Of a DNA stretch of 64,000 bases, positions 56,549 through 64,000 are shown piece by piece. A model generated the notes under the pieces. The model was not told the origin of the DNA. It made no database searches and worked only from the letters and a program-made list of their open reading frames with translations. Every line of letters begins with the position of its first letter. Position 1 is the first letter of the stretch. Origin of the DNA: CAIMUS01 sp046347625 (GTDB taxonomy: Bacteria; Pseudomonadota; Gammaproteobacteria; Competibacterales; Competibacteraceae). The translations under genes and the position numbers were made by a program. The DNA is taken from assembly GCA_046347625.1 (NCBI GenBank), contig JAXMFU010000004.1:186001-250000 (forward strand), given 5' to 3'.

Positions 56549-58464
56549 CTCTCTTCCTGCGCCTTCTGAACGAACGGGATAAGGCATCCGCCCTGCAATC
56601 CGCCATTAGCGCAGTACGGGAAGGTAAGACAGATGCCCGTGTTTTTCAGGTGGAGCCTGAAGATTTTCGGAAAGTACCGGGGGCACCATTTGCGTATTGG
56701 GTTAGTAACCGGGTAAGGGAATTATTTGACCAGATGCCACCTTTTGCATCGGAGGGACGGGAAGCTCAACGCGCTTTATCAACCAATGACGATTATCGAT
56801 ATCTCCGTCTTTGGTGGGAACGAGAAAAAGATTTTGCTTTAAATCGACCGGCTAGTGGCTGGCTTCCTTTTGCAAAAGGTGGTGAATATTCGCCTTTTTA
56901 TTCTGATATCCATCTTTTGGTTAACTGGATTAAAGAAGGAATAGAAATCGAGGCGGATGCTATTCAGAAGTTTCCTTATCTTAAAGGAAATGCAAGCTGG
57001 GTTCTTCATCGTGAATGTAATTACCTTCGTCCTGGCCTCACTTGGCCAATTAAAAATAGGTTCTCCTTTAAGCCGCGCATATTACCACGGGGTTGTATTT
57101 TTGCCCATGTCGGCCCTTCAGCCTTTGTAGAAGATGATAACTCAATCCGACTTTCTGCTCTACAGGGAGTAATGTCGTCCTCCGCTTTCACTTTTCTTGT
57201 TCGCGTGATGGCTGGTTGGAATTTTGAGATTGGCGTCATTCAGCGCACCCCCACTCCCTCTCTCAGTATTGAAGATGAGAGAAAGTTGGCTACCCTTACT
57301 CACCGTGCCTGGTCCCTGAAACGCATCCTTGATACCGTCGAAGAAACCTCCCACGCCTTCCTGCTTCCTGCCGCCCTGCGCAACCGCTTGGGCGAATACG
57401 ACCCACCGGCCATCGAAGCGGAACTGGCGCGGATTCAGGTGGAAATCGATGCCATTGCCTTCGAGCTTTACGGCTTCGATGAAGCCGATCGGGCTGCTGT
57501 CCTTGGGCAGGCCGGCAATCTGGAAGCAACGAGCGAAACTGCTGAAGCGGATGATGAAGGAGAAGACGACGAACCCAACACGCCGGCAGACCAGCAATCG
57601 GCACTGTTATCCTGGTGCGTGGGTGTCGCCTTCGGTCGTTTCGATATCCGCCTGGCCACCGGCGAGCGCGCACCGCCGCCTGAGCCCGAACCGTTCGATC
57701 CGCTACCGCTGCGGAGTCCCGGCATGCTGCCGCCGGAAACGGAGCCATTCCACACTTACCCCGGCATTCTGGTAGACGACCCCGGCCATCCGCACGATCT
57801 GACCCGCCTGGTGGAAGCGATAGTGGAACGGCTCGATTACCCGCTACCACCGGAATTACGCCGCTGGTTGCAGCGTGACTTTTTCCCCTATCACCTCCAG
57901 CGCTACTCCAAAAGTCGCTGCCAGGCGCCGATTTACTGGCCGCTCACTACGCTCTCCGGCGGCTACACCCTCTGGCTCTACTACCCTCGCCTCACTGACC
58001 AGACGCTCTACACGGCGATCAACGATTTCCTCGAACCGAAACTCAAGCAGGTTACCGAGCGACTGACCGCACTGCGCACCCTGGCAAACCGTAATCGCCC
58101 GCAGGAAAAAGAACTGGAGCAATTGACCGACATCGAGCTTGAATTGAAGGCGCTGCGCGATGAATTGCTGCGGCTCGCACCCGTCTGGAAACCCAACTTG
58201 AATGACGGGGTGCAGATCACCGCCGCCCCGCTCTGGAAACGGTTCCGCCTGCCAAAATGGCAAAAGACGTTGAAAGAAACCTGGCAGAAACTGGAGCGGG
58301 GCGACTACGACTGGGCACATCTGGCCTACCACTTCTGGCCCGAGCGAGTGCGCGAGAAATGCCGGCATGATAAATCCCTCGCCATCGCTCACAACCTGGA
58401 AGCCTTGTACGAAGCGCCGCCCGAACCGGCTAACAAGAAACGCGGGCGACAACGCAGAGTCTAG
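56545..58464 (+). CDS. pglX: BREX methyltransferase PglX, C-terminal half (target recognition)
   Basis: 639 residues beginning MTLFLRLLNERDKASALQSA, the segment that in intact PglX follows the MTase domain, then VPGAPFAYWVSNRVRELFDQ and the specificity region. Later parts include LRRWLQRDFFPYHLQRYSKS and SRCQAPIYWPLTT, the conserved C-terminal region. The stretch from about 56780 to 57290 is visibly AT-richer than its flanks, consistent with a swapped target recognition domain. Start is by ATGA overlap with the PIN toxin stop. Confidence 0.88.
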   Translation: MTLFLRLLNERDKASALQSAISAVREGKTDARVFQVEPEDFRKVPGAPFAYWVSNRVRELFDQMPPFASEGREAQRALSTNDDYRYLRLWWEREKDFALNRPASGWLPFAKGGEYSPFYSDIHLLVNWIKEGIEIEADAIQKFPYLKGNASWVLHRECNYLRPGLTWPIKNRFSFKPRILPRGCIFAHVGPSAFVEDDNSIRLSALQGVMSSSAFTFLVRVMAGWNFEIGVIQRTPTPSLSIEDERKLATLTHRAWSLKRILDTVEETSHAFLLPAALRNRLGEYDPPAIEAELARIQVEIDAIAFELYGFDEADRAAVLGQAGNLEATSETAEADDEGEDDEPNTPADQQSALLSWCVGVAFGRFDIRLATGERAPPPEPEPFDPLPLRSPGMLPPETEPFHTYPGILVDDPGHPHDLTRLVEAIVERLDYPLPPELRRWLQRDFFPYHLQRYSKSRCQAPIYWPLTTLSGGYTLWLYYPRLTDQTLYTAINDFLEPKLKQVTERLTALRTLANRNRPQEKELEQLTDIELELKALRDELLRLAPVWKPNLNDGVQITAAPLWKRFRLPKWQKTLKETWQKLERGDYDWAHLAYHFWPERVREKCRHDKSLAIAHNLEALYEAPPEPANKKRGRQRRV

Positions 58465-58523
58465 CGCCGGCGTCAGTTCGATGAACCGCATGGAGCCTAC
58501 GGTCTTTTGCGCGTCTCTGAATT

Positions 58524-58540
58524 ATGGTACGGTAGACCAT
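58524..58540. promoter_or_regulatory. Palindrome ATGGT/ACCAT ahead of the HTH gene
   Basis: Five-base arms with a 7-base spacer, two bases before the ATG of the HTH gene. Its position suggests an autoregulatory operator; the motif is short. Confidence 0.35.
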
Positions 58541-58541
58541 T

Positions 58542-58901
58542 ATGAACCGAATTGAAATTACCGTGATGAAACCCCAAGCCGCCTTGGACGCCTTTGCAAC
58601 GGCCTGGCGGCGGACCGAGGACGGCGAGACGGCCATAACACCGCAACTGGCTTTTGGTAGCCTGCGTGACCTGTTCTCCGCCCTGACCGAGAAGCGGTTG
58701 GAACTGCTGCGCTATATCGCCACGCATGAGGGTTTGAATATCCGTCAAGTGGCACAGGCCGTGGGACGGAACTACAAGAATGTGTATACCGATGTCAAAG
58801 ATTTGGTCGAATTAGGTCTGCTCGAACGCAACGAACAGGACCACCTGAGTGCGCCTTTCGATGAGATTGTTATTCACGCCGGATTACGGGATGCCGCCTG
58901 A
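58542..58901 (+). CDS. Winged-HTH DNA-binding protein (HVO_A0114-like)
   Basis: 119 residues. The HTH reads LNIRQVAQAVGRNYKNVYTD followed by VKDLVELGLLER, a winged helix with recognition helix, like the HVO_A0114 family that often acts as the DNA-binding partner of a small toxin. No toxin partner is adjacent. It lies between the pglX C-half and pglZ, so it may regulate the second part of the BREX operon. Confidence 0.8.
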   Translation: MNRIEITVMKPQAALDAFATAWRRTEDGETAITPQLAFGSLRDLFSALTEKRLELLRYIATHEGLNIRQVAQAVGRNYKNVYTDVKDLVELGLLERNEQDHLSAPFDEIVIHAGLRDAA

Positions 58902-58935
58902 ATGACCGTCATCGCGCCCGTACCGGCCCGGTAGC

Positions 58936-61458
58936 ATGTCAATTGCCCGGTTTATCCAGGAACAAATCCTGCTCCCCCGCCTGCAACGTCAGGGCGTCCT
59001 GATCGTCTACGACCCTGCGCGCCGCTATCGAGACCTGTGCCTGGCTCTCGCCAGTCGAGAGCGGCGGGTGGTGGACGTCAGCGACAGCAGCATTGAAAGC
59101 CGGGAAGCGGCACTGACCACCCTGATCGAGTTAGGTACACCGGATGGCGTTGCCAAGGGACTGCTGGTCTACGTGCCGGCCCGCGCGCCGGTGACCGACG
59201 AGGACCGCCAGCGCGACCCTTTCGCGCTCTACACCGTCTGCGGCAGCACTTTCCCGGAAGGCGATGGCGATGACTACCTCAGCCTGTGCCTGAAGGCCAA
59301 ACCGGATCACGCCACCACGCTGCGGCGGATTTTTGCCGATAATCCCGATCCCCCTTTCGCCGTGATCGACCAGGTGGGCAGCGGCATGAACTGGCCCACC
59401 CTGCGGGCGCTGCTCGGCGCGGAATCGAGCCGGGATATTCTGCTGGCTCTGCTGGCACCCAACGAGGTGCAACTGGCGGCCCTGAAGACTCAAGAGGCTT
59501 GGGTCGGTGAGGCCCGGGACTTGTTCAAGGCCGCGCTGGGACTGGCGCTCAAAACCCGCGCCAAAGCCTGGTCGGGACTGGCGGAGGAACTGTGGCGGTT
59601 TCTGCTCTACAGCGAATTCGTCTTCGACCTGCCGGAAGCGCTTCCCGCCAGCCTCCATAATGTCCCACAGGCGCCCGACTCCGCCCGTCCCCTGATCGAG
59701 GACTTGTGCGACAGTCTGCGCCACGATCAGCGGACCCGCGCCACCTATATCGACCGGGCGGAAACCATCGAACGGGAACTGGAACTGCCGGCCCGCTGCG
59801 CCGGCATTACCGATCTGGGGCGGCGCGATACCTTTCCCTTCGAAGAGCGTACCTTCTTTGCGCAGGCGGTGAGCGCCTTACAGACGGCTCATTGGGATAG
59901 CGTCCGCGGCATTATTCAGCGGCATGCCGGCTCGATCTGGCGTGGCAAAGGTGAGAATCAGGCGCAATGGGCGTTACTCCAGGCGGCGCTGGACCTGATC
60001 GATAGCAGTACCACTGCCGAACGCCAACTGCCCGACCAGGCCCGTACTCAGGACACGTTGATCGATTTCTATCTCAGCCAACTCCAGGACGTGGATCGCT
60101 GCCAGCGGGAATTCGAACAAACGGTCGGTGACTACCTGGATAGCGAAGGGACCATGGCCGGCGTGATCGAGCCGGCGCGTACCGCTTACCGGCGGCTGGT
60201 GGAAAAAATCCAGGGGTTTTTTATCAAGCACCTGGAGACAGCCGGCTGGCCGCCTACCGGCCGGCTGGCAAATGCCGAGGTCTTCGATCAGCGGGTGGCG
60301 CCGCCTCTGCAGGTGAACGGCCGGCGCGTGGCCTACCTGTTAATCGATGCCTTGCGTTACGAACTGGGTGTCGCCCTGCAACAGCAGGTCGCCGCAGATA
60401 CCCCGGTGCGGCTCGAGGCTGCTTTCGCGCAATTGCCCACCATCACTGCCGTGGGCATGGCCAGCCTGCTGCCGGGCGCCGGCAAGCAGCTTATCCTGAG
60501 CAACAAGAATGGCGACTGCGTGCCGCTGCTGGGCGAAATCCCAGTCGCAACAGTCACCCAGCGGATGGAATGGTTACGCAAACACTATGGCGACCGCTTC
60601 GCCGAACTTCCGCTCAATCAGTTTATCCGCCCGAAACAGGCGATCCCGGAGATCGTGCATCTATTGGTGCTGCGCAGTGCCGCTATCGACAGCCACCTGG
60701 AGCAAAATCCGGAGGCGACACTGGGACTGATCCATGACACCCTGAAACGCATCCGTTTCGCCATCCATAAATTGAAACAACTTGGCTTCGAGGAATTGGT
60801 CATTGCCACCGATCACGGCTTTTTCCTCAATGCCCAGGCCGAAGCCGGTGACGTCTGTGCCAAGCCGAGCGGCGACTGGATCAATGTGCACGAGCGCAGC
60901 CTGCTGGGCCAGGGCAATGCCGATGCCCATAACTTTGCGATAGCGACCGACAAGCTGGGTATTCGCGGCGATTTTCCCCGGCTGGCCGGTCCCCGCAGTC
61001 TGGCACCTTACCGCGCGGGACTGCTGTACTTTCATGGCGGGGTGTCGCTGCAAGAAGCGGTAGTGCCGGTATTGACCGCCCGCCTGGAAGCGGCAAAACA
61101 ACCCGCCGTTCACAAAGCCACCGTCCTGCTGAGCTATAAGAACGGCGCTAAACGCTGTACGACCCGCCTACCGGTGATCGAGGTCCGGCTGGAGCGTACC
61201 GACCTGTTCTCTCAGGAGGCCGGCTGCGGCATTCTGCTGGAAGCCCATGACCGGAAAAACCATCCGGTCGGTGAAGCCAAGCCGGGCGGTCCAGTGGACC
61301 CGGCCACCGGCGTTATAACCCTGAAGCCTGGTGACCGGGTTCAGGTCACCCTGAAGCTGCAACTGGAATTCGAGGGCCGGTTTACGGTAAAAGCGCTCGA
61401 CCCGACCACCCTGGCGGTCTATTGCAGCCTCGACCTCGAAACCGATTACGCGGTATAG
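58936..61458 (+). CDS. pglZ: BREX phosphatase-like protein PglZ
   Basis: 840 residues, typical length. The alkaline-phosphatase-type core is visible: YLLIDALRYELG near residue 468 (metal-site Asp), LVIATDHGFF near 624 and YFHGGVSLQEAVVPV near 700. The N-terminal 450 residues are the PglZ helical region. PglZ is essential to all BREX types; its substrate is not settled. It starts 34 bases after the HTH gene and ends five bases before brxL. Confidence 0.94.
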   Translation: MSIARFIQEQILLPRLQRQGVLIVYDPARRYRDLCLALASRERRVVDVSDSSIESREAALTTLIELGTPDGVAKGLLVYVPARAPVTDEDRQRDPFALYTVCGSTFPEGDGDDYLSLCLKAKPDHATTLRRIFADNPDPPFAVIDQVGSGMNWPTLRALLGAESSRDILLALLAPNEVQLAALKTQEAWVGEARDLFKAALGLALKTRAKAWSGLAEELWRFLLYSEFVFDLPEALPASLHNVPQAPDSARPLIEDLCDSLRHDQRTRATYIDRAETIERELELPARCAGITDLGRRDTFPFEERTFFAQAVSALQTAHWDSVRGIIQRHAGSIWRGKGENQAQWALLQAALDLIDSSTTAERQLPDQARTQDTLIDFYLSQLQDVDRCQREFEQTVGDYLDSEGTMAGVIEPARTAYRRLVEKIQGFFIKHLETAGWPPTGRLANAEVFDQRVAPPLQVNGRRVAYLLIDALRYELGVALQQQVAADTPVRLEAAFAQLPTITAVGMASLLPGAGKQLILSNKNGDCVPLLGEIPVATVTQRMEWLRKHYGDRFAELPLNQFIRPKQAIPEIVHLLVLRSAAIDSHLEQNPEATLGLIHDTLKRIRFAIHKLKQLGFEELVIATDHGFFLNAQAEAGDVCAKPSGDWINVHERSLLGQGNADAHNFAIATDKLGIRGDFPRLAGPRSLAPYRAGLLYFHGGVSLQEAVVPVLTARLEAAKQPAVHKATVLLSYKNGAKRCTTRLPVIEVRLERTDLFSQEAGCGILLEAHDRKNHPVGEAKPGGPVDPATGVITLKPGDRVQVTLKLQLEFEGRFTVKALDPTTLAVYCSLDLETDYAV

Positions 61459-61463
61459 CGCGG

Positions 61464-63527
61464 ATGGATGCCCTCGACCGGAAACTCAACGCCGCCTTTG
61501 CCGGCAGGGTGGTTCGCAAGGATCTGCTGCATCGGATCAAAAAAGGCACCAATGTGCCGACCTTCGTGCTGGAGTTCCTGCTGGCCCGGTACTGCGCCAG
61601 CGATGACAGCGCCGAAATCCAGGCCGGCCTGGAAGCGGTCCTGGCTACCCTGAACGATAACTATGTCCGGCCCGACGAGGCCAATGCCGCTCAATCCAAA
61701 GTGGCCACCCAGGGCCGGCACCGGTTCATCGATAAGGTGCACGTCCGCTATGTGGAAAAGGAAAAGCGTCACTGGGCCGCTTTGGAGAATTTCAACTCGC
61801 AGCGGATCGCTATTGGTGACAAATTCTACCGGGATAACGAGCGTCTGCTGGAAGGCGGCATCTGGGCCGAAGTGACCCTCGCCCATAATGCCATCGACGA
61901 GGACGATTACGCCTTCTATATCGAAGACCTGCGCCCGATCCAGTTAAGTCGTTTCGATTTCAACCGCTACGGCGAGGGGCGAGCGGAATTCAGCCGCGAT
62001 GAATGGCTGGAGGTGGTGCTGCGCTCGGTGGGGTTGGAACCCGGCAAGCTGAGTCGGCGGCTGCAATGGCACTTTATCGCCCGGCTGGCGCCCCTGGTCG
62101 AAGCCAACTTCAACTTTATCGAGTTGGGTCCGCGCGGTACCGGTAAATCCTATTTCTTCAGCGAATTCTCGCCTTATTCCACCCTGATCAGCGGCGGTCA
62201 GGCCACCAAGGCCACGTTGTTCTATCACAACGCCCGTAATAAGATCGGTCTGGTCGGCTTTTGGGATACGGTGGCTTTCGACGAAGTCGGCGGTATCAAG
62301 GTGAAGGACCCTGACACCATCCAGATCATGAAGGATTACATGGCCAATGGCCGCTTCTCTCGGGGGGTGGAAGTCATTGCCGATGCCAGCCTGGCGTTTG
62401 TCGGCAATATCGACCAATCGATCGAGCAGATTGTCAATGCCACGGAGTTCGATCTGTTCCTGCCCCTGCCGCCGCAGTTCGATCTGGCGGTCATGGATCG
62501 TTTCGCCTGTTACCTGCCGGGCTGGGAAATGCCGAAGAACAGCAGCGAGTACCTCACCGATCATTACGGCCTGATTACCGATTTTCTGGCCGAGGCCTTC
62601 CACTATCAACTCAAGCACAACAACCGTTACGAAGAGGTCAACCAGCGCCTGCGCTTAGGTTCAGCGGTCGAAGGCCGGGACGAGAAAGGCATTAAAAAGA
62701 CCCTCTGCGCGTTCCTTAAAATTCTCCATCCCGCCGCCGCGCCGACCGATGCCGAATTCGAGGAGTATGTCGCCTATGCGGTGGAAGGCCGACGCCGCAT
62801 CAAGGAGCAGATGAACAAGCGCAAGCCGGATGAGGAGTTCGCGCGGATCGACTTGTCTTACTTCAATTCGCGGGGTGGGGAAGTCGTCGTCTACTGTCCG
62901 GAATCGAAACAGGCGATGGCTACCCAACAGCCCATCCGACGTGAGCTTGTCAAAGCGCTTGGCACCATGCCGGAAACCCGGGCAAACCTCCAGCCACGAT
63001 CGGTCGAACCGCTTCCACCGCCCGGTGAACCGCCGGCCATCCAGGAAACGCCACCGGAGCGACACTTCACCATCCTGTACGGTGAGACCGGCCACACCTA
63101 TGAATCGATCATCGGTCCGTATTTACCGGGCACACGGGTGGTAACGATAGATGATCCCTATATTCGCGCTCCTCATCAGGTCGCGAATTTTGTCCGTTTC
63201 TGCGAAACGCTTATCAAGACCCCAACCCTCCAGCAGATCAACCTGATCACCAGCTATGACGAGCAGACTGACCTCGCCGATTTACAGGATAAACTCGGTG
63301 AACTCAAGCAAAGCCTGCTGGAAATGGATATCGTGCTCGATATCAAACTGAGCCAGAAACTGCACGACCGTGAAATCCGCCTGGACAATGGCTGGGTCAT
63401 CAAGATCGGTCGGGGACTCGATTTCTACCAGAAACCCGAGGGCGGGTATGTGATTGGAGCGAATGATCTGAGTTTACGGAAATGCCTGGAAACCAAAATC
63501 GACATTTTTCGTGCCTCCGCGCCGTAG
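61464..63527 (+). CDS. brxL: BREX protein BrxL (AAA+ ATPase with MIT_C-like C-terminus)
   Basis: 687 residues from the ATG at 61464, five bases after pglZ. The N-terminus is a DNA-binding-like helical region (DALDRKLNAAFAGRVVRKDL). Walker A GPRGTGKSYFF is near 221 and the Walker B region VAFDEVGG near 275. After YFNSRGGEVVVYCPESKQ, a linker rich in Pro leads to a last domain from about 530 with HDREIRLDNGWVIKIGRGLD, the signature of MIT_C (PLD-like) domains. No Lon-type Ser-Lys protease domain is seen. BrxL is the type 1 effector, forming ring ATPases on DNA. Confidence 0.9.
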   Translation: MDALDRKLNAAFAGRVVRKDLLHRIKKGTNVPTFVLEFLLARYCASDDSAEIQAGLEAVLATLNDNYVRPDEANAAQSKVATQGRHRFIDKVHVRYVEKEKRHWAALENFNSQRIAIGDKFYRDNERLLEGGIWAEVTLAHNAIDEDDYAFYIEDLRPIQLSRFDFNRYGEGRAEFSRDEWLEVVLRSVGLEPGKLSRRLQWHFIARLAPLVEANFNFIELGPRGTGKSYFFSEFSPYSTLISGGQATKATLFYHNARNKIGLVGFWDTVAFDEVGGIKVKDPDTIQIMKDYMANGRFSRGVEVIADASLAFVGNIDQSIEQIVNATEFDLFLPLPPQFDLAVMDRFACYLPGWEMPKNSSEYLTDHYGLITDFLAEAFHYQLKHNNRYEEVNQRLRLGSAVEGRDEKGIKKTLCAFLKILHPAAAPTDAEFEEYVAYAVEGRRRIKEQMNKRKPDEEFARIDLSYFNSRGGEVVVYCPESKQAMATQQPIRRELVKALGTMPETRANLQPRSVEPLPPPGEPPAIQETPPERHFTILYGETGHTYESIIGPYLPGTRVVTIDDPYIRAPHQVANFVRFCETLIKTPTLQQINLITSYDEQTDLADLQDKLGELKQSLLEMDIVLDIKLSQKLHDREIRLDNGWVIKIGRGLDFYQKPEGGYVIGANDLSLRKCLETKIDIFRASAP

Positions 63528-63547
63528 CCTTTTAATTTTCAAAAGGC
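63527..63547 (+). terminator. Weak hairpin after brxL
   Basis: GCCTTTT and AAAAGGC pair around a 7-base loop right at the brxL stop. No T-run follows, so termination is doubtful; it lies also just ahead of the next gene's start. Confidence 0.3.
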
Positions 63548-63554
63548 AACAACG

Positions 63555-63908
63555 ATGAAAGACGATTTAACTGAAGTAACCGGCGAGTGCGTTTTACAAG
63601 TCGCTCTTAACGACTTCATAGACGCCGTGAAATCTCTTAAAGTGGGGCGGAAATTGGGAAAGCGTAATCTCAACAATGAAGAGGCTGTGTTCGGATTTAG
63701 CGACCAGGAATTGGTCGTGGAGGCCGTCGGCGCCCAGCGCCGAATGAGGGCGAATGGAACCTGGCAGGGACGCGTGCATTTGGCCTTTCTGTATGTTGAT
63801 GCGTTGCGCCGTGCACCTCCCACCCAGGATCCCCTCCAAATTCGCTTTGCCAATGGCAAGCTCAGGATTGGAACCACCGTGCTACCGGCGAGCTGGACTC
63901 CAAGCTGA
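63555..63908 (+). CDS. Hypothetical protein downstream of BREX
   Basis: 117 residues, starting 27 bases after brxL with AAGG upstream of the ATG. The sequence is beta-rich, e.g. ECVLQVALNDFIDAVKSLKV and LQIRFANGKLRIGTTVLP. No family recognised. Close spacing suggests co-transcription with the BREX operon, so it may be an accessory gene. Confidence 0.65.
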   Translation: MKDDLTEVTGECVLQVALNDFIDAVKSLKVGRKLGKRNLNNEEAVFGFSDQELVVEAVGAQRRMRANGTWQGRVHLAFLYVDALRRAPPTQDPLQIRFANGKLRIGTTVLPASWTPS

Positions 63909-64000
63909 GGTTCTCTTTCTGCGGGTTCAGGGGCTGATCCAGGAAGGGTTCGGGCGCACCGGGAGCAGAGCCTGCCAAACGCACCGGCGCATGGGTGCCT

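Overview
The window reads as bacterial chromosome, most likely a gammaproteobacterium with an accessory-gene-rich genome. Clues are GC-rich coding sequence with dense minus-strand operons, a PEP-CTERM-like sorting tail, a Pseudomonas-type REP-like palindrome, a consensus FNR/Anr box, a thioredoxin-coupled ArsC with ACR3, and several common proteobacterial IS families. The taxonomic guess is inference; no rRNA or tRNA gene is present to anchor it.

Layout. (1) 1-9.8 kb, minus strand: remains of a hybrid PKS-NRPS operon. A 5'-truncated PKS piece (KR end, DH, ACP) is followed by an NRPS module (TubC-type docking, C, A predicted for serine, PCP) and then a PKS module (KS, AT for malonyl-CoA, KR running off the left edge). 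The last gene is split in its KS domain by a complete IS630-family element with a clean TA duplication. (2) 9.85-10.8 kb: a junk junction with one unrecognised ORF. (3) 10.8-35.6 kb, minus strand: a cell-surface locus. It holds a small PEP-CTERM-like protein, a 3059-residue multidomain wall protein ending in a peptidoglycan-binding plus NlpC/P60-like region, a 395-residue secreted propeller-like protein, a DUF433/DUF5615 toxin-antitoxin pair, and a 4320-residue protein built mainly of carboxypeptidase-regulatory-like and Ig-like repeats with two EF-hand loops. (4) 36.0-40.5 kb: an insertion hot spot, with IS4 inside ISAs1 (11-bp target duplication), ISAs1 next to a chopped isomerase gene, and an ISL3 element splitting a secreted hypothetical protein. 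(5) 41.1-45.7 kb: an arsenic resistance operon arsR-arsC-acr3-arsI-permease(frameshifted)-thioredoxin, with a convergent SAM methyltransferase. (6) 45.8-48.1 kb: a CIA30 fragment, an enoyl-CoA hydratase and a transposase remnant. (7) 48.2-63.9 kb, plus strand: a BREX phage-defence operon, brxE-brxA-brxB-brxC-pglX(N)-[small ORF, antitoxin, PIN toxin]-pglX(C)-HTH gene-pglZ-brxL, then a small unknown gene.

The most notable system is the BREX locus. It combines brxE (named from BREX type 6) with brxL (type 1). Its pglX methyltransferase gene is broken exactly between the catalytic half and the specificity half by a PIN-type toxin-antitoxin cassette. The second half starts by ATGA overlap with the toxin stop codon, so the two are translationally coupled. 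brxL carries a C-terminal MIT_C-like domain where a Lon-like protease domain would be expected. The second notable item is the wall protein whose NlpC/P60-like cysteine and histidine are 266 residues apart with an Ig-like domain between them.
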